Assembly (NCBI GenBank): GCA_017303805.1
Contig: JAFLBQ010000001.1
Span: forward strand, 62,001 to 126,000
Direction of reading: 5' to 3'
Length of the DNA stretch: 64,000 bases
Source of the DNA: Cytophagales bacterium
Lineage (GTDB): Bacteria > Bacteroidota > Bacteroidia > Cytophagales > Cyclobacteriaceae
The position numbers were made by a program, and so were the translations under genes. Below are positions 16,636 through 24,831 of this stretch, one piece after another. Each line of letters starts with the position of its first letter. The stretch's first letter is position 1. The notes under the pieces are model-generated. The model made no database searches and was not told where the DNA came from. It worked only from the letters and a program-made list of their open reading frames with translations.

Positions 16636-17883
16636 ATGGATAAAAAAATTGCAAAGAAGACCTGGACAGTAAAGCGTGTGGCCACCTATGGGGGTATTAC
16701 CCTGTTGGTGGTATTCGTTGCCTATCAATTTATTTTTGCCGATCGCAGATCGGCCTTTAAAACAGCCAAGGATAAACTTACCATTTCGGTTGTGCAGCGG
16801 GGCGAGTTCAAAGAGTTTATTCCACAAACCGGAACGGTAGAACCAGCCCGCACAGTTTTTCTGGATGCCATTGAAGGCGGTAACATTAAGCGAATTGTGA
16901 GCGAGAGCGGTAAAATGCTGAAGCAAGGCGATGTGATTCTTGAGTTAACTAACCTGAACCGCGAGCTAACCGTTTTACAACAAGAGGCTTCGTTTAACGA
17001 GAGTATTAACCGGGCGCGCGAAACCAAGCTGAACATTATGCGCAACGACCTGGAACAGCGCCAATTGCTTACCACCATTCAAAATCAGTTAGACATTTTA
17101 GGCCCGCAATACGAACGGCAAAAACAACTATTCGATAAAAAATTAATTGCCAAGCAGGAGTTTGAGCAAACCGAGGCGAATTTCAAATTCAACAAAGAAC
17201 GGATGCGGATTGCCTACGAGGTGTATCGGGCTGACTCCATGGACAGAATCCGGCAGTTACGGTTTACCGCAGAGTCGGAACAGAAAATGATGGTGAGTTT
17301 GAACAACGTATCGAAAATTTTGGATAATCTGGTAATACGCGCTCCAATCGATGGCCAGCTTTCTACACCGCACTGGGAAATAGGACAGGCGGTAAGTATG
17401 GGCCAGCGGTTAGGCCAGGTAGATATTGTTGGCAGTTTTAAAGTGCGGGTGCCAATAGACGAATTGTACCTTCCTAAAATTTCAGTTGGGTTACCGGCAT
17501 CAACCAGTTTTGCCAATAAAGATTACAAGCTGGCTATTACCTACATCTATCCCACCATTCAAAATGGAAGGTTTGAAGTAGATATGGACTTTGAGAATGA
17601 AACTCCGCAGGGAATTCGCAGAGGGCAGTCGTTGCGCATGCGCATAGAGTTGGGCCAGGCCTCGGAAGAATTGCTGTTGCCTGTGGGCGGATTTTATAAA
17701 GACACGGGTGGAAATTGGGTGTTTGTTTTGGAGAGTGACGGCAAGGCGGTGCGCAGAAACATTAAGCTGGGCCGCAAAAACACCGAGAACTTTGAAGTAT
17801 TGGAAGGACTAAAGCCGGGCGACCGGGTAATTACTTCTTCGTACGAGAATTTTGGAAACAACGAGGTTTTAATACTCGATTAA
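16636..17883 (+). CDS. HlyD/MacA-like periplasmic adaptor subunit
   Basis: 415 residues with one N-terminal membrane anchor (about 17-35). The membrane-fusion order is visible: a lipoyl/barrel-sandwich half near residues 55-105 (IVSESGKMLKQGDVILELTN), a coiled-coil hairpin about 110-210, the second half-motif NLVIRAPIDGQLS and a beta-barrel plus C-terminal domain (GRKNTENFEVLEGLKPGDRV). It links an inner-membrane ABC transporter to an outer-membrane channel. An ABC ATPase and a permease follow on the same strand; no TolC gene is in this cluster. Confidence 0.9.
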   Translation: MDKKIAKKTWTVKRVATYGGITLLVVFVAYQFIFADRRSAFKTAKDKLTISVVQRGEFKEFIPQTGTVEPARTVFLDAIEGGNIKRIVSESGKMLKQGDVILELTNLNRELTVLQQEASFNESINRARETKLNIMRNDLEQRQLLTTIQNQLDILGPQYERQKQLFDKKLIAKQEFEQTEANFKFNKERMRIAYEVYRADSMDRIRQLRFTAESEQKMMVSLNNVSKILDNLVIRAPIDGQLSTPHWEIGQAVSMGQRLGQVDIVGSFKVRVPIDELYLPKISVGLPASTSFANKDYKLAITYIYPTIQNGRFEVDMDFENETPQGIRRGQSLRMRIELGQASEELLLPVGGFYKDTGGNWVFVLESDGKAVRRNIKLGRKNTENFEVLEGLKPGDRVITSSYENFGNNEVLILD

Positions 17884-18010
17884 TGCAACCATTGGCAAAA
17901 GCTGGCGTCTAATTAAAAATGATTTTGAAGAGTAACTTTTTTTGAAATAAACAGTATAAAGTAAAACTAATCCCGAGTACACCACATCTAACACTTAACC
18001 TGAAACGGTC

Positions 18011-18700
18011 ATGATTAAATTAAAAAACTTAGAAAAGGTTTATACCACCGAAGAAGTAGAAACCACTGCGCTCAACAACATCAACCTCGAAATAAAAGAT
18101 GGAGAGTTTGTTGCCATTATGGGGCCTTCCGGCTGTGGCAAGTCAACCCTGCTTAATATTTTAGGTTTGCTGGATAACCCCACCGGGGGCGAGTATCATT
18201 TTGGTGAAAATGAAGTAGCAAAATATTCGGAGCGGCAGCGGGCCCAGTTGCGTAAGGGTTCTATCGGGTTTGTGTTTCAAAGCTTTAACCTGATTGATGA
18301 GCTAACAGTTTTTGAAAATGTGGAGTTACCCTTGTTGTACCTGAAGGTGCCATCGGACGAGCGTAAGAAGAGAGTGGAAGAAGTATTGGAGCGGATGAAC
18401 ATCATGCACCGCAGAAATCACTTTCCGCAGCAGCTTTCGGGTGGACAGCAACAGCGTGTTGCTATCTCGCGCGCCATCGTAGCAAAACCCAAAGTTATTT
18501 TGGCCGATGAACCTACCGGTAACCTCGATTCGGCTAATGGCGAAGAAGTAATGAAGCTACTATCGCAACTCAACGAAGAAGGTACTACAGTAATCATGGT
18601 AACTCACTCGCCCTACGATGCCAACTATGCACACCGCATTGTTAACCTCTTCGATGGTAAAGTGGTTACCGAAAACATCAAAGAGCAGTTTCATATTTAA
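18011..18700 (+). CDS. ABC transporter ATP-binding subunit, MacB/LolD type
   Basis: 229 residues with all nucleotide-binding motifs: Walker [10 protein letters not shown] near residue 39, the Q loop [13 protein letters not shown], the signature [14 protein letters not shown] and Walker [14 protein letters not shown]. The sequence belongs to the branch that drives MacB/FtsX-like mechanotransmission exporters rather than importers. It follows the adaptor gene after 127 bases and is closed by a strong terminator at 18768, which separates it from the permease gene. Confidence 0.93.
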   Translation: MIKLKNLEKVYTTEEVETTALNNINLEIKDGEFVAIMGPSGCGKSTLLNILGLLDNPTGGEYHFGENEVAKYSERQRAQLRKGSIGFVFQSFNLIDELTVFENVELPLLYLKVPSDERKKRVEEVLERMNIMHRRNHFPQQLSGGQQQRVAISRAIVAKPKVILADEPTGNLDSANGEEVMKLLSQLNEEGTTVIMVTHSPYDANYAHRIVNLFDGKVVTENIKEQFHI

Positions 18701-18767
18701 TTTGAATTTAAGATTTCAGGGAATCCGCTTCCTTGATTCGTTCTTCATAGTTTAGGTTTAGGTTAAG

Positions 18768-18809
18768 AATAAAGCCCGTTCCTCAAAAAGGATGGGCTTT
18801 ATTTTTTTT
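18768..18809 (+). terminator. Rho-independent terminator
   Basis: A 10-bp perfect stem AATAAAGCCC / GGGCTTTATT (18768-18777 and 18794-18803) with a 16-base loop is followed by an uninterrupted T run. It ends transcription after the ABC ATPase gene. Confidence 0.85.
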
Positions 18810-18852
18810 CGTACATAAGTCTGTACATTTTTGAACACGGCCGGTGCTGCCG

Positions 18853-18870
18853 GCTTGTAAATTTACAAGC
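18853..18870. promoter_or_regulatory. 18-bp perfect palindrome upstream of the permease gene
   Basis: GCTTGTAAATTTACAAGC reads the same on both strands. It lies 18 bases upstream of the sigma-54-like element at 18889 and about 90 bases before the permease start, so it may be a regulator site. It is not the same sequence as the inverted repeat at 16486. Confidence 0.45.
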
Positions 18871-18888
18871 ACTAAGCATAAATAGCGG

Positions 18889-18903
18889 TGGCATATTTGT
18901 TGA
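18889..18903 (+). promoter_or_regulatory. Second sigma-54-like promoter
   Basis: TGGCAT and TTGA are spaced as -24/-12 elements. The block shares 11 of 13 bases with the element at 16574 (common form TGGCAYAYTTGTTG), which strengthens both. It would start the permease transcript about 45 bases before the ATG. Confidence 0.4.
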
Positions 18904-18961
18904 TTCCTGGTGCAACTCCAAACTAATTCTTAGGTCTATACCCTCAAATCCCTCGTAGCCC

Positions 18962-21364
18962 ATGATTAAAAATTACCTGCTGATTACGCTCCGTAACCTG
19001 GCCCGCAACAAGCTCTTTATCTTCATTAATGTTTTTGGTATGGGCATAGCCATTGCCTGCTGCGTGGTGGCTTACCTCAACTGGCAGTATGCTGCCAAGT
19101 GGGATAGCACCCAGCTAAATGCAAAGCAGATTTACCGGGTTCAGTTTAATCGCGAGTTTCAGGGCAACTCCGAGCGGTATGGCACCGCACCCATGGCATT
19201 GGCGGCAAATATAAAGCAGAATTTTAAAAACGTAACCGATGTAGTTCGCTACCATACCGCCTATAGCGATGTGCGCATTGGCGATGAAGTATTTGGTACG
19301 CAGTTCATCTTTACCGATTCGGCATTTTTTGACGTGTTCAGCTATAAACTCAAATACGGTTCGTACAGCGCATTGCATAGCAAGGGTATGGTGTTGATAA
19401 GCGATGAAACAGCCCGAAAATATTTTAACCGCGAAGATGTAGTAGGCCAGCCCCTTTCTCAGATTGTGCTGGGAAAAGATGGCGTGCGCAGGCCCAAAGA
19501 GTACCTGATTGGAGGTGTGTTCGAACGCATGCCCATGAACTCCAGCCTGCGGTTTGATGTGATAACACTCATTGATAATTTTTGGGACATTAACCTTGAT
19601 CCGCTACAGCACGAAAACAGTTGGAGCCGGTGGACAACGTTGTTTTTGAGAATCAACAACGAAGCAGATGTGCCGCTGGTAAGTCAGCAATTGCAAAACT
19701 ATGTGCAGCCGCAAAACCTGGCCCGCGAAGATTTTAAAATTACCTCCTACTATCTCGAAAACTTTGATGGGATGATGCAACGCAACCGCAAAAGTCCGCG
19801 GGTAAATAACGATTGGACATGGGGTGGTATTCCCAATGAAGCGGTAGTAGTTCCGGCTATCATGTCGGTTATGCTTTTGTTGCTTACCTGTTTCAATTTT
19901 ACCAATACCTCTATCTCCATTGCCAGCCGGAGATTAAAAGAGATCGGAATCCGAAAAGTAATGGGCGGCTTGCGCAGGCAATTGGTGTTTCAGTTTCTGG
20001 GCGAAAATCTGCTGCTTTGTTTTTTAGGATTGGTAGTAGGGTTACTCATGGCCGAGTGGTTGGTGCCCGCCTACGATTCGTTGTGGTCTTGGTTGGAATT
20101 GAAACTCGTTTATACCGATAATATCGGGTTTATTCTGTTTCTGTTTTTACTGCTGATGATAACCGCGATCATAGCCGGTGGCTATCCGGCATTTTACGTT
20201 ACCTCTTTCGAGCCGGTAAGCATTTTAAAAGGTAAAGCGCGCTTTGGAGGCACCAATTGGTTTACGCAAGTGCTGCTGTGTGGGCAGTTCTCCATCTCCT
20301 TGTTATCTATAATTATGGGAGTGGCCTTTTACCGCAATGGCGAATACCAACGTCAATACGATTTAGGGTTTGCTACTTCGGGCGTAATTTCAGTTTGGGT
20401 AAACAACGAGAATAGTTTTACCACTTACCGTGATGCACTTGCGGTTAACCCCGATATAGAGTTGATAGCCGGCACGCGGCACCACATCGCCAACAGTTGG
20501 TACAACGATCCGGTAAAGTATGAAACCCTGGAACGTGAGGTGGATATTTTTGATATTGGCGATAACTACTTCGAGGTGATGGATATGACGTTGGTTGCAG
20601 GCCGGAATTTTATAAAAGATTCTGAGACCGACCGCAAAGAATCGGTGTTGGTTACCGAAGAATTGGTGCGGGCATTTGGCTGGGCCGATAAGGCTGTAGG
20701 CAAACGATTGGTGTGGATGGATACCGTACAATTGTATGTAGTGGGCGTAGTTAAAAATATCTATGCCCGCGCGTTGTGGGCCCCGCTGCAGCCGCTCATG
20801 ATTCGCTATACAGCCCCGGAAAAGTACCAGCAGTTAGTAGTAAAGGTAAGACCGGAAAACATTGCCAAGGCTAACACTTTTATGGAATCGAAATGGAAAG
20901 AAGTATTTCCCAATACACAGTACAACGGCCAAATGATTGACGAAGAGTTAGCTGAAACGATGGAGATCAATAACAACGTAGTAACCATGTTTGGCTTCCT
21001 CGGTTTTTTTGCGGCACTCATGACGTGCATCGGAATGTACTCGCTGGTATCGCTCAACATAGTAAAGCGTATGAAAGAAATTGGAGTACGGAAAGTATTG
21101 GGTGCTTCGGTATGGAATATTGCCAGAGTAGTAAACCGGAGTTTTATCATTAACCTGGCCATTGCCATGGTAGTGGGCGGGGCAGGTGGTTATTTTATGG
21201 CCAATATGCTTATGTCTTCTATATGGAAATATTATTTGCAATTGGGATTGTTGAGTCTGCTCATTTCATCGGTGGCGCTGTTGGTTTTGGCATTGGCCTC
21301 GGTTGGTTATAAAACAATTGCGGCAGCATCTTTAAATCCAACCAAAACGCTGCGCGATGAATAG
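18962..21364 (+). CDS. MacB/FtsX-type ABC transporter permease
   Basis: 800 residues: an N-terminal membrane helix (about 20-42) followed by a large periplasmic MacB_PCD-type domain, a cluster of three helices around residues 295-420 with the FtsX phrase RRLKEIGIRKVMGG, a second periplasmic domain, and three final helices with VKRMKEIGVRKVLGA. This duplicated FtsX build is typical of Bacteroidota. It is the membrane partner expected for the ATPase and adaptor upstream, although a terminator intervenes and it seems to have its own promoter. Confidence 0.92.
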   Translation: MIKNYLLITLRNLARNKLFIFINVFGMGIAIACCVVAYLNWQYAAKWDSTQLNAKQIYRVQFNREFQGNSERYGTAPMALAANIKQNFKNVTDVVRYHTAYSDVRIGDEVFGTQFIFTDSAFFDVFSYKLKYGSYSALHSKGMVLISDETARKYFNREDVVGQPLSQIVLGKDGVRRPKEYLIGGVFERMPMNSSLRFDVITLIDNFWDINLDPLQHENSWSRWTTLFLRINNEADVPLVSQQLQNYVQPQNLAREDFKITSYYLENFDGMMQRNRKSPRVNNDWTWGGIPNEAVVVPAIMSVMLLLLTCFNFTNTSISIASRRLKEIGIRKVMGGLRRQLVFQFLGENLLLCFLGLVVGLLMAEWLVPAYDSLWSWLELKLVYTDNIGFILFLFLLLMITAIIAGGYPAFYVTSFEPVSILKGKARFGGTNWFTQVLLCGQFSISLLSIIMGVAFYRNGEYQRQYDLGFATSGVISVWVNNENSFTTYRDALAVNPDIELIAGTRHHIANSWYNDPVKYETLEREVDIFDIGDNYFEVMDMTLVAGRNFIKDSETDRKESVLVTEELVRAFGWADKAVGKRLVWMDTVQLYVVGVVKNIYARALWAPLQPLMIRYTAPEKYQQLVVKVRPENIAKANTFMESKWKEVFPNTQYNGQMIDEELAETMEINNNVVTMFGFLGFFAALMTCIGMYSLVSLNIVKRMKEIGVRKVLGASVWNIARVVNRSFIINLAIAMVVGGAGGYFMANMLMSSIWKYYLQLGLLSLLISSVALLVLALASVGYKTIAAASLNPTKTLRDE

Positions 21365-21501
21365 GTGCTGTAACAAATTATCCGCAACCGTAGTCTAAGA
21401 GGCGGAACCTCAAAAAGAAGAAAAAAATTTTTACCACTCCTCGCGGGGCTCACGCAACCCGCCAAGGGTTGGTGGCATCTTACCCTCATAAACTCGTTAC
21501 C

Positions 21502-21941
21502 ATGTTCAGAAATTATGTTAAAGTAGCACTTCGCAACATCCGTAAGTACAGTTTTTACTCCAGCTTAAATATTGTAGGCCTTGCTTTCGGGCTGGCTGCG
21601 TGCTTCCTCATCGGGCTTTATATTTTCGATGAACTTTCTTACGATCGTTTCCACACGGATTACCAGAACATTTATAGCGTGGGGTTAAATGGAAAAGTGG
21701 GCGGACAAGAAATCTACACAGCTTCCAGTTGCGCCCCATTGGCACACGCTATGGTAAGTAATATCCCTGGTGGTATGCAATGGAAAACTGGCTGGCATCG
21801 TTTGCCTATCGGGTGGCGCTAAGCCCGGGTTTGTTTTTTGTTGGCGGTGCGCTGGCTGCTTCGGTGGCTGCTTTTACCGTTAGTTTTCATTTTATAAAAG
21901 CGGCTCGTTCTAACCCCGTAAATTCCTTGCGCTATGAATAA
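21502..21941 (+). pseudogene. FtsX-type permease gene with a large internal deletion
   Basis: From ATG 21502 the first 90 or so codons give a normal FtsX-permease N-terminus (FRNYVKVALRNIRKYSFYS, then ELSYDRFHTDYQNIYSVG). Near 21766 the frame leaves homology. In another frame, starting with WWYAMENWLASFAYR at 21768, the normal C-terminal helix and the closing motif AARSNPVNSLRYE follow to a TAA at 21939. Roughly 650 codons of the periplasmic and central membrane parts are missing, and the two ends are out of frame. It is a remnant of a second permease behind the intact one; an assembly collapse is the alternative. Confidence 0.85.
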
Positions 21942-22055
21942 AAAACGGTGTTTTTGTATCAATTTGGGCGCTTTTCGATTTCAATGTTAAGTTTTTTTAA
22001 CCGCTTGGTAATGCAGGGGTAACCTGATAATTTGGGTTTCTAAATACATGCATTT

Positions 22056-22301
22056 ATGGAAAAATTAGTGCTTAAAGGCAAGAAGGAAATCAGAATGTTG
22101 CTGGCCGATTCGCTGCATCAAACAGTACAGGCTCTGGGTTTAACCAAGTCCAAAAAAAAGGCCGAGCAATTAATTGAAAAATCTTCGAAGCGACTGGCCG
22201 CAGTGGTGGCCCGGCAAATGAAGAAAGAACTTAAAAAGTTAAAAACTAACAAAGCAACCAAAGCGAAGAAAGTAAAAGAGCCGGAACTGGTAACGGCATA
22301 A
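22056..22301 (+). CDS. Small lysine-rich protein of unknown function
   Basis: 81 residues, very basic (about one third Lys or Arg), helical throughout, ending in a KATKAKKVKEPE tail that resembles histone-like or nucleoid-associated tails. No family can be named. Its 3' end has a good terminator (22326-22345), which supports it being an expressed single gene. Confidence 0.6.
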   Translation: MEKLVLKGKKEIRMLLADSLHQTVQALGLTKSKKKAEQLIEKSSKRLAAVVARQMKKELKKLKTNKATKAKKVKEPELVTA

Positions 22302-22318
22302 TAACTTTCAAACTAAAT

Positions 22319-23026
22319 TTAAATAAGGGCCTTGGGCCCTTTTTTAGTTTGCAGGTATTCGAATAAAGAAACATTCATCATCAGCAAAAGCATTCCGTAA
22401 AAGGTATCTTCTACCGGAATGGTACCCAACCGAATGCCCAGGTTTTCGGCATCGTTATACCACACCACCTGTTCTTCAATACCGGTGCCGGTAAGAATTC
22501 CGTTTACGATAAAAAAGGGAATAAGTATAAATACAAAGGCAAGATAGAATTTACCCAGGTAGTTCGTTTTCCATACCCACCGATGCAGCACAAGAAAAAT
22601 GGCAAGCACTATAAATGTAACTCCGGTGTACCAACGCTCCATATGAATACCACCCACTACGAACATCATACCCATCAGTAAATCGGTAATCAGGTTGGTA
22701 TATTTCTCATTAAGGCGCCATGCGATTAAATAATTTACAGCTTCGTAGGTAAACACACAGGCATACGGAATGCAAATGAAGAACAAGACTTCTTCGAGTG
22801 GGAGGGAGCCCAGCTGTATTCCCGTAAGGTAGCGCGGGGTAAAACCCCATACACCCATCTGGGTAAAGCACTCATCCCATACCAGAAAGAAAACAGCCGG
22901 TACCGCAATGGCAACCCACAGGTACCGCCATTTTTTAGAGAAGTTATGTTTTGGATAGAAACTAAAAAGAAACGGAAAAAGAATCGAGAAGAAATCAATG
23001 GCAAGATATACATATGTGTCTTTCAC
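22319..23026 (-). CDS. crtY: Lycopene cyclase, CrtYcd type
   Basis: 235 residues with about seven membrane helices. The two lycopene cyclase domain repeats show PLEEVLFFICIPY (near residue 76) and PVEDTFYGMLLL (near residue 205), the acidic motifs of the heterodimeric or fused CrtYc/CrtYd cyclases of Bacteroidota and actinobacteria. It closes the ends of lycopene into beta-rings in the inner membrane. It follows crtZ after 39 bases. The final codons (KKGPKALI) also form the terminator of the opposing gene. Confidence 0.9.
   Translation of the reverse strand: MKDTYVYLAIDFFSILFPFLFSFYPKHNFSKKWRYLWVAIAVPAVFFLVWDECFTQMGVWGFTPRYLTGIQLGSLPLEEVLFFICIPYACVFTYEAVNYLIAWRLNEKYTNLITDLLMGMMFVVGGIHMERWYTGVTFIVLAIFLVLHRWVWKTNYLGKFYLAFVFILIPFFIVNGILTGTGIEEQVVWYNDAENLGIRLGTIPVEDTFYGMLLLMMNVSLFEYLQTKKGPKALI
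22326..22345 (+). terminator. Rho-independent terminator inside the 3' end of the cyclase gene
   Basis: AGGGCC, a three-base loop TTG, GGCCCT and a T run form a compact hairpin on the plus strand. It serves the small lysine-rich gene, while on the minus strand the same bases encode the last residues of the lycopene cyclase. Confidence 0.7.
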
Positions 23027-23065
23027 AACTTAATACGCGGATATTCCATTAATCACAACCATTGC

Positions 23066-23560
23066 CTATTGCGTTTCCTGGCGTTTCTGTTTAAATACAA
23101 ACTTGCCGGGTTCGTATTTTTTGGGAGCGTAGAGAAATCCAAAAGCCTCGCAATCTTCTTTGGAATGCTTGGCGTGGTGGATGTAGTGGGCATGAATCAT
23201 ACGTTGCAGGTATTTGCTGCGCCTGGCAGGTCGCCACTTTACACGTTGATGTACAATAATATCGTGGAAGATGAGATAAAATAGCCCGTAACAAAAAATG
23301 CCAAGGCCTACCGCAAGCAGGTAGGGATTATACTGCACCAGACTGAAATAATAAAAAATACCGATTGAAGGGATGCTGAAAACTACGGCAAACCAATCGT
23401 TCTTTTCCAGCGAATGATCGTGTACCGTGTGGTGCGATTTATGCCATACCCATAAAAAGCCATGCATAATGTACTTGTGAGTAAACCAGGCAACAAACTC
23501 CCAAAAAAGAAATGTAGCTATGGTTATGAGGGAGCAAAATAAAATTACTTTCCAGTCCAT
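23066..23560 (-). CDS. crtZ: Beta-carotene hydroxylase CrtZ
   Basis: 164 residues from the ATG at 23560 (MDWKVILFC); the longer open frame to 23644 would overlap the upstream gene. The diiron histidine set of fatty-acid-hydroxylase-fold enzymes is complete: HKYIMH, HKSHH, then FHDIIVH and HYIHHAKH. It hydroxylates the beta-rings of carotenes to give zeaxanthin. It sits between an SRPBCC gene (1-base gap) and lycopene cyclase, giving a small carotenoid operon; phytoene synthase and desaturase are not in the window. Confidence 0.92.
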   Translation of the reverse strand: MDWKVILFCSLITIATFLFWEFVAWFTHKYIMHGFLWVWHKSHHTVHDHSLEKNDWFAVVFSIPSIGIFYYFSLVQYNPYLLAVGLGIFCYGLFYLIFHDIIVHQRVKWRPARRSKYLQRMIHAHYIHHAKHSKEDCEAFGFLYAPKKYEPGKFVFKQKRQETQ

Positions 23561-23561
23561 C

Positions 23562-24026
23562 TCAACTTTTTTTAAAATGCGCTTCGAGAACTTTATATCG
23601 ATAGTCAAAAATACGATTAACCTCGCGCCCAACAAAAAGGACATTTGCTAACCGACCGAGTATGCCAAGCGGAATAACATAGTTTACCTCGTCCGTCATC
23701 TCAACTCCATTATCAACTTCTTTAAACCAATGCTGATGATGCCACAGTGCATACGGCCCAAAGCGCTGTTCATCTACAAAGTAATTGGGTTCTTGTACAT
23801 GCGTAATTTCGGTTACCCATTGCATTTTTATGCCCGGCAGCACGCGCACGTGGTAGCGAATAATTTGGCCGGCATAGGTTTTTTCGCCACCACTCATGTA
23901 AAGAATAGAAAAGCCCATGTGGGCCGGTGTAATCTTAGAAAGATTGCTGGGTGTTGAAAAGAAATCCCATGCCTGTTGGTGGGTAATGGGCAACCATTGG
24001 GTTCGTTTCAGTGTATAAATTTTCAT
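23562..24026 (-). CDS. SRPBCC-family protein of the carotenoid operon
   Basis: 154 residues. The start YTLKRTQWLPITHQQAWDFFSTPSNLSKITP and the phrase FVDEQRFGPYALWHHQHWF are typical of the SRPBCC (START-like) proteins found beside crt genes in Bacteroidota. The fold forms a deep hydrophobic pocket; binding of a carotenoid or other lipid is plausible but not shown. It is the first gene of the SRPBCC-crtZ-cyclase run. Confidence 0.85.
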   Translation of the reverse strand: MKIYTLKRTQWLPITHQQAWDFFSTPSNLSKITPAHMGFSILYMSGGEKTYAGQIIRYHVRVLPGIKMQWVTEITHVQEPNYFVDEQRFGPYALWHHQHWFKEVDNGVEMTDEVNYVIPLGILGRLANVLFVGREVNRIFDYRYKVLEAHFKKS

Positions 24027-24070
24027 CCATTAGTACAACAAGAAGTCTGGCCAAAGGTTTAGTTGGTGCT

Positions 24071-24748
24071 TTAAAGTTTTTTTATACCAATGTTCCGGTA
24101 CCGATGCCTTGCACCGGGTACCCACGAACTTAACGGCATTCCGCCACTTGCTTCGGGCGCGTACACAGCCGTCCAATGGCACTGCAAAGCAATCATCCCT
24201 TCGGTAGCCTCGCCAATAAAATCGTTTTTGGTTTGTTGCACACTGTACATTTCCACACCGTTAATCCATAAGGTAATGTGCGGAATTTCGCCCACCATGC
24301 GGATACGAAAAGAATTCCAATCACCTGCTTTCCAAATTTCGGTACGCTTGCTGGCTTTGCCCGGGGTACTTAACGGAATCCTTTCTCCTAATAAATCACC
24401 TGTATTGCCGGGCAATACCAGTTCTATCTGGTAGGCGGCACCGCCTTCGTTCGATCTGAGAAAGATGCCTCCGTTGGCAAACGAATCTATTTTTATTTCC
24501 AGGTACAACTCAAAATCGCGAAAGATTTTATCAGTTAACAAAATGCCACCTTGGCCAAACGGCTGCTGACTGGCTATGATAGCGCCATCTTCCGCAAAAA
24601 AATTGGGTGTGCTGCCCTGGTGGGTAGTTCGGCTTACATGCCAGCCCTTTAGATTCTTACCATTAAAGAGTGGCTTAAATTCTTTAGGAATCTGCGCCAG
24701 GCTTAATGTGCTAATCAGGCTCAATACTATGAGAGATAGGAGTTTCAT
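24071..24748 (-). CDS. Secreted DUF1080 (3-keto-disaccharide hydrolase-like) protein
   Basis: 225 residues with a signal peptide cut near LSLAQ. The DUF1080 concanavalin-like domain fills the rest: FKPLFNGKNLKGWHV, a FELYLEIKIDSFANGGIFLRS strand pair, WNSFRIRMVGEIPHITLWING and the closing GHRYRNIGIKKL-like strand. Family members bind or cleave modified glycosides. It is probably periplasmic. The gene upstream on the same strand encodes a formylglycine-generating-enzyme-like protein. Confidence 0.85.
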   Translation of the reverse strand: MKLLSLIVLSLISTLSLAQIPKEFKPLFNGKNLKGWHVSRTTHQGSTPNFFAEDGAIIASQQPFGQGGILLTDKIFRDFELYLEIKIDSFANGGIFLRSNEGGAAYQIELVLPGNTGDLLGERIPLSTPGKASKRTEIWKAGDWNSFRIRMVGEIPHITLWINGVEMYSVQQTKNDFIGEATEGMIALQCHWTAVYAPEASGGMPLSSWVPGARHRYRNIGIKKL

Positions 24749-24761
24749 TTTCCTTGTGACT

Positions 24762-24831
24762 GGTTACTGGCTTCTTGTTTCTGGTTGTTTTGACTAACCG
24801 CTTACCAATTACTGATTACTACTTACTAATT
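24762..24831. repeat. Degenerate 7-bp tandem repeat, 10 units
   Basis: Units in register: GGTTACT, GGCTTCT, TGTTTCT, GGTTGTT, TTGACTA, ACCGCTT, ACCAATT, ACTGATT, ACTACTT, ACTAATT. It fills the gap between two minus-strand genes and runs into the coding end of the sulfatase-modifying-factor-like gene, whose last codons and stop come from the repeat. Confidence 0.65.
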
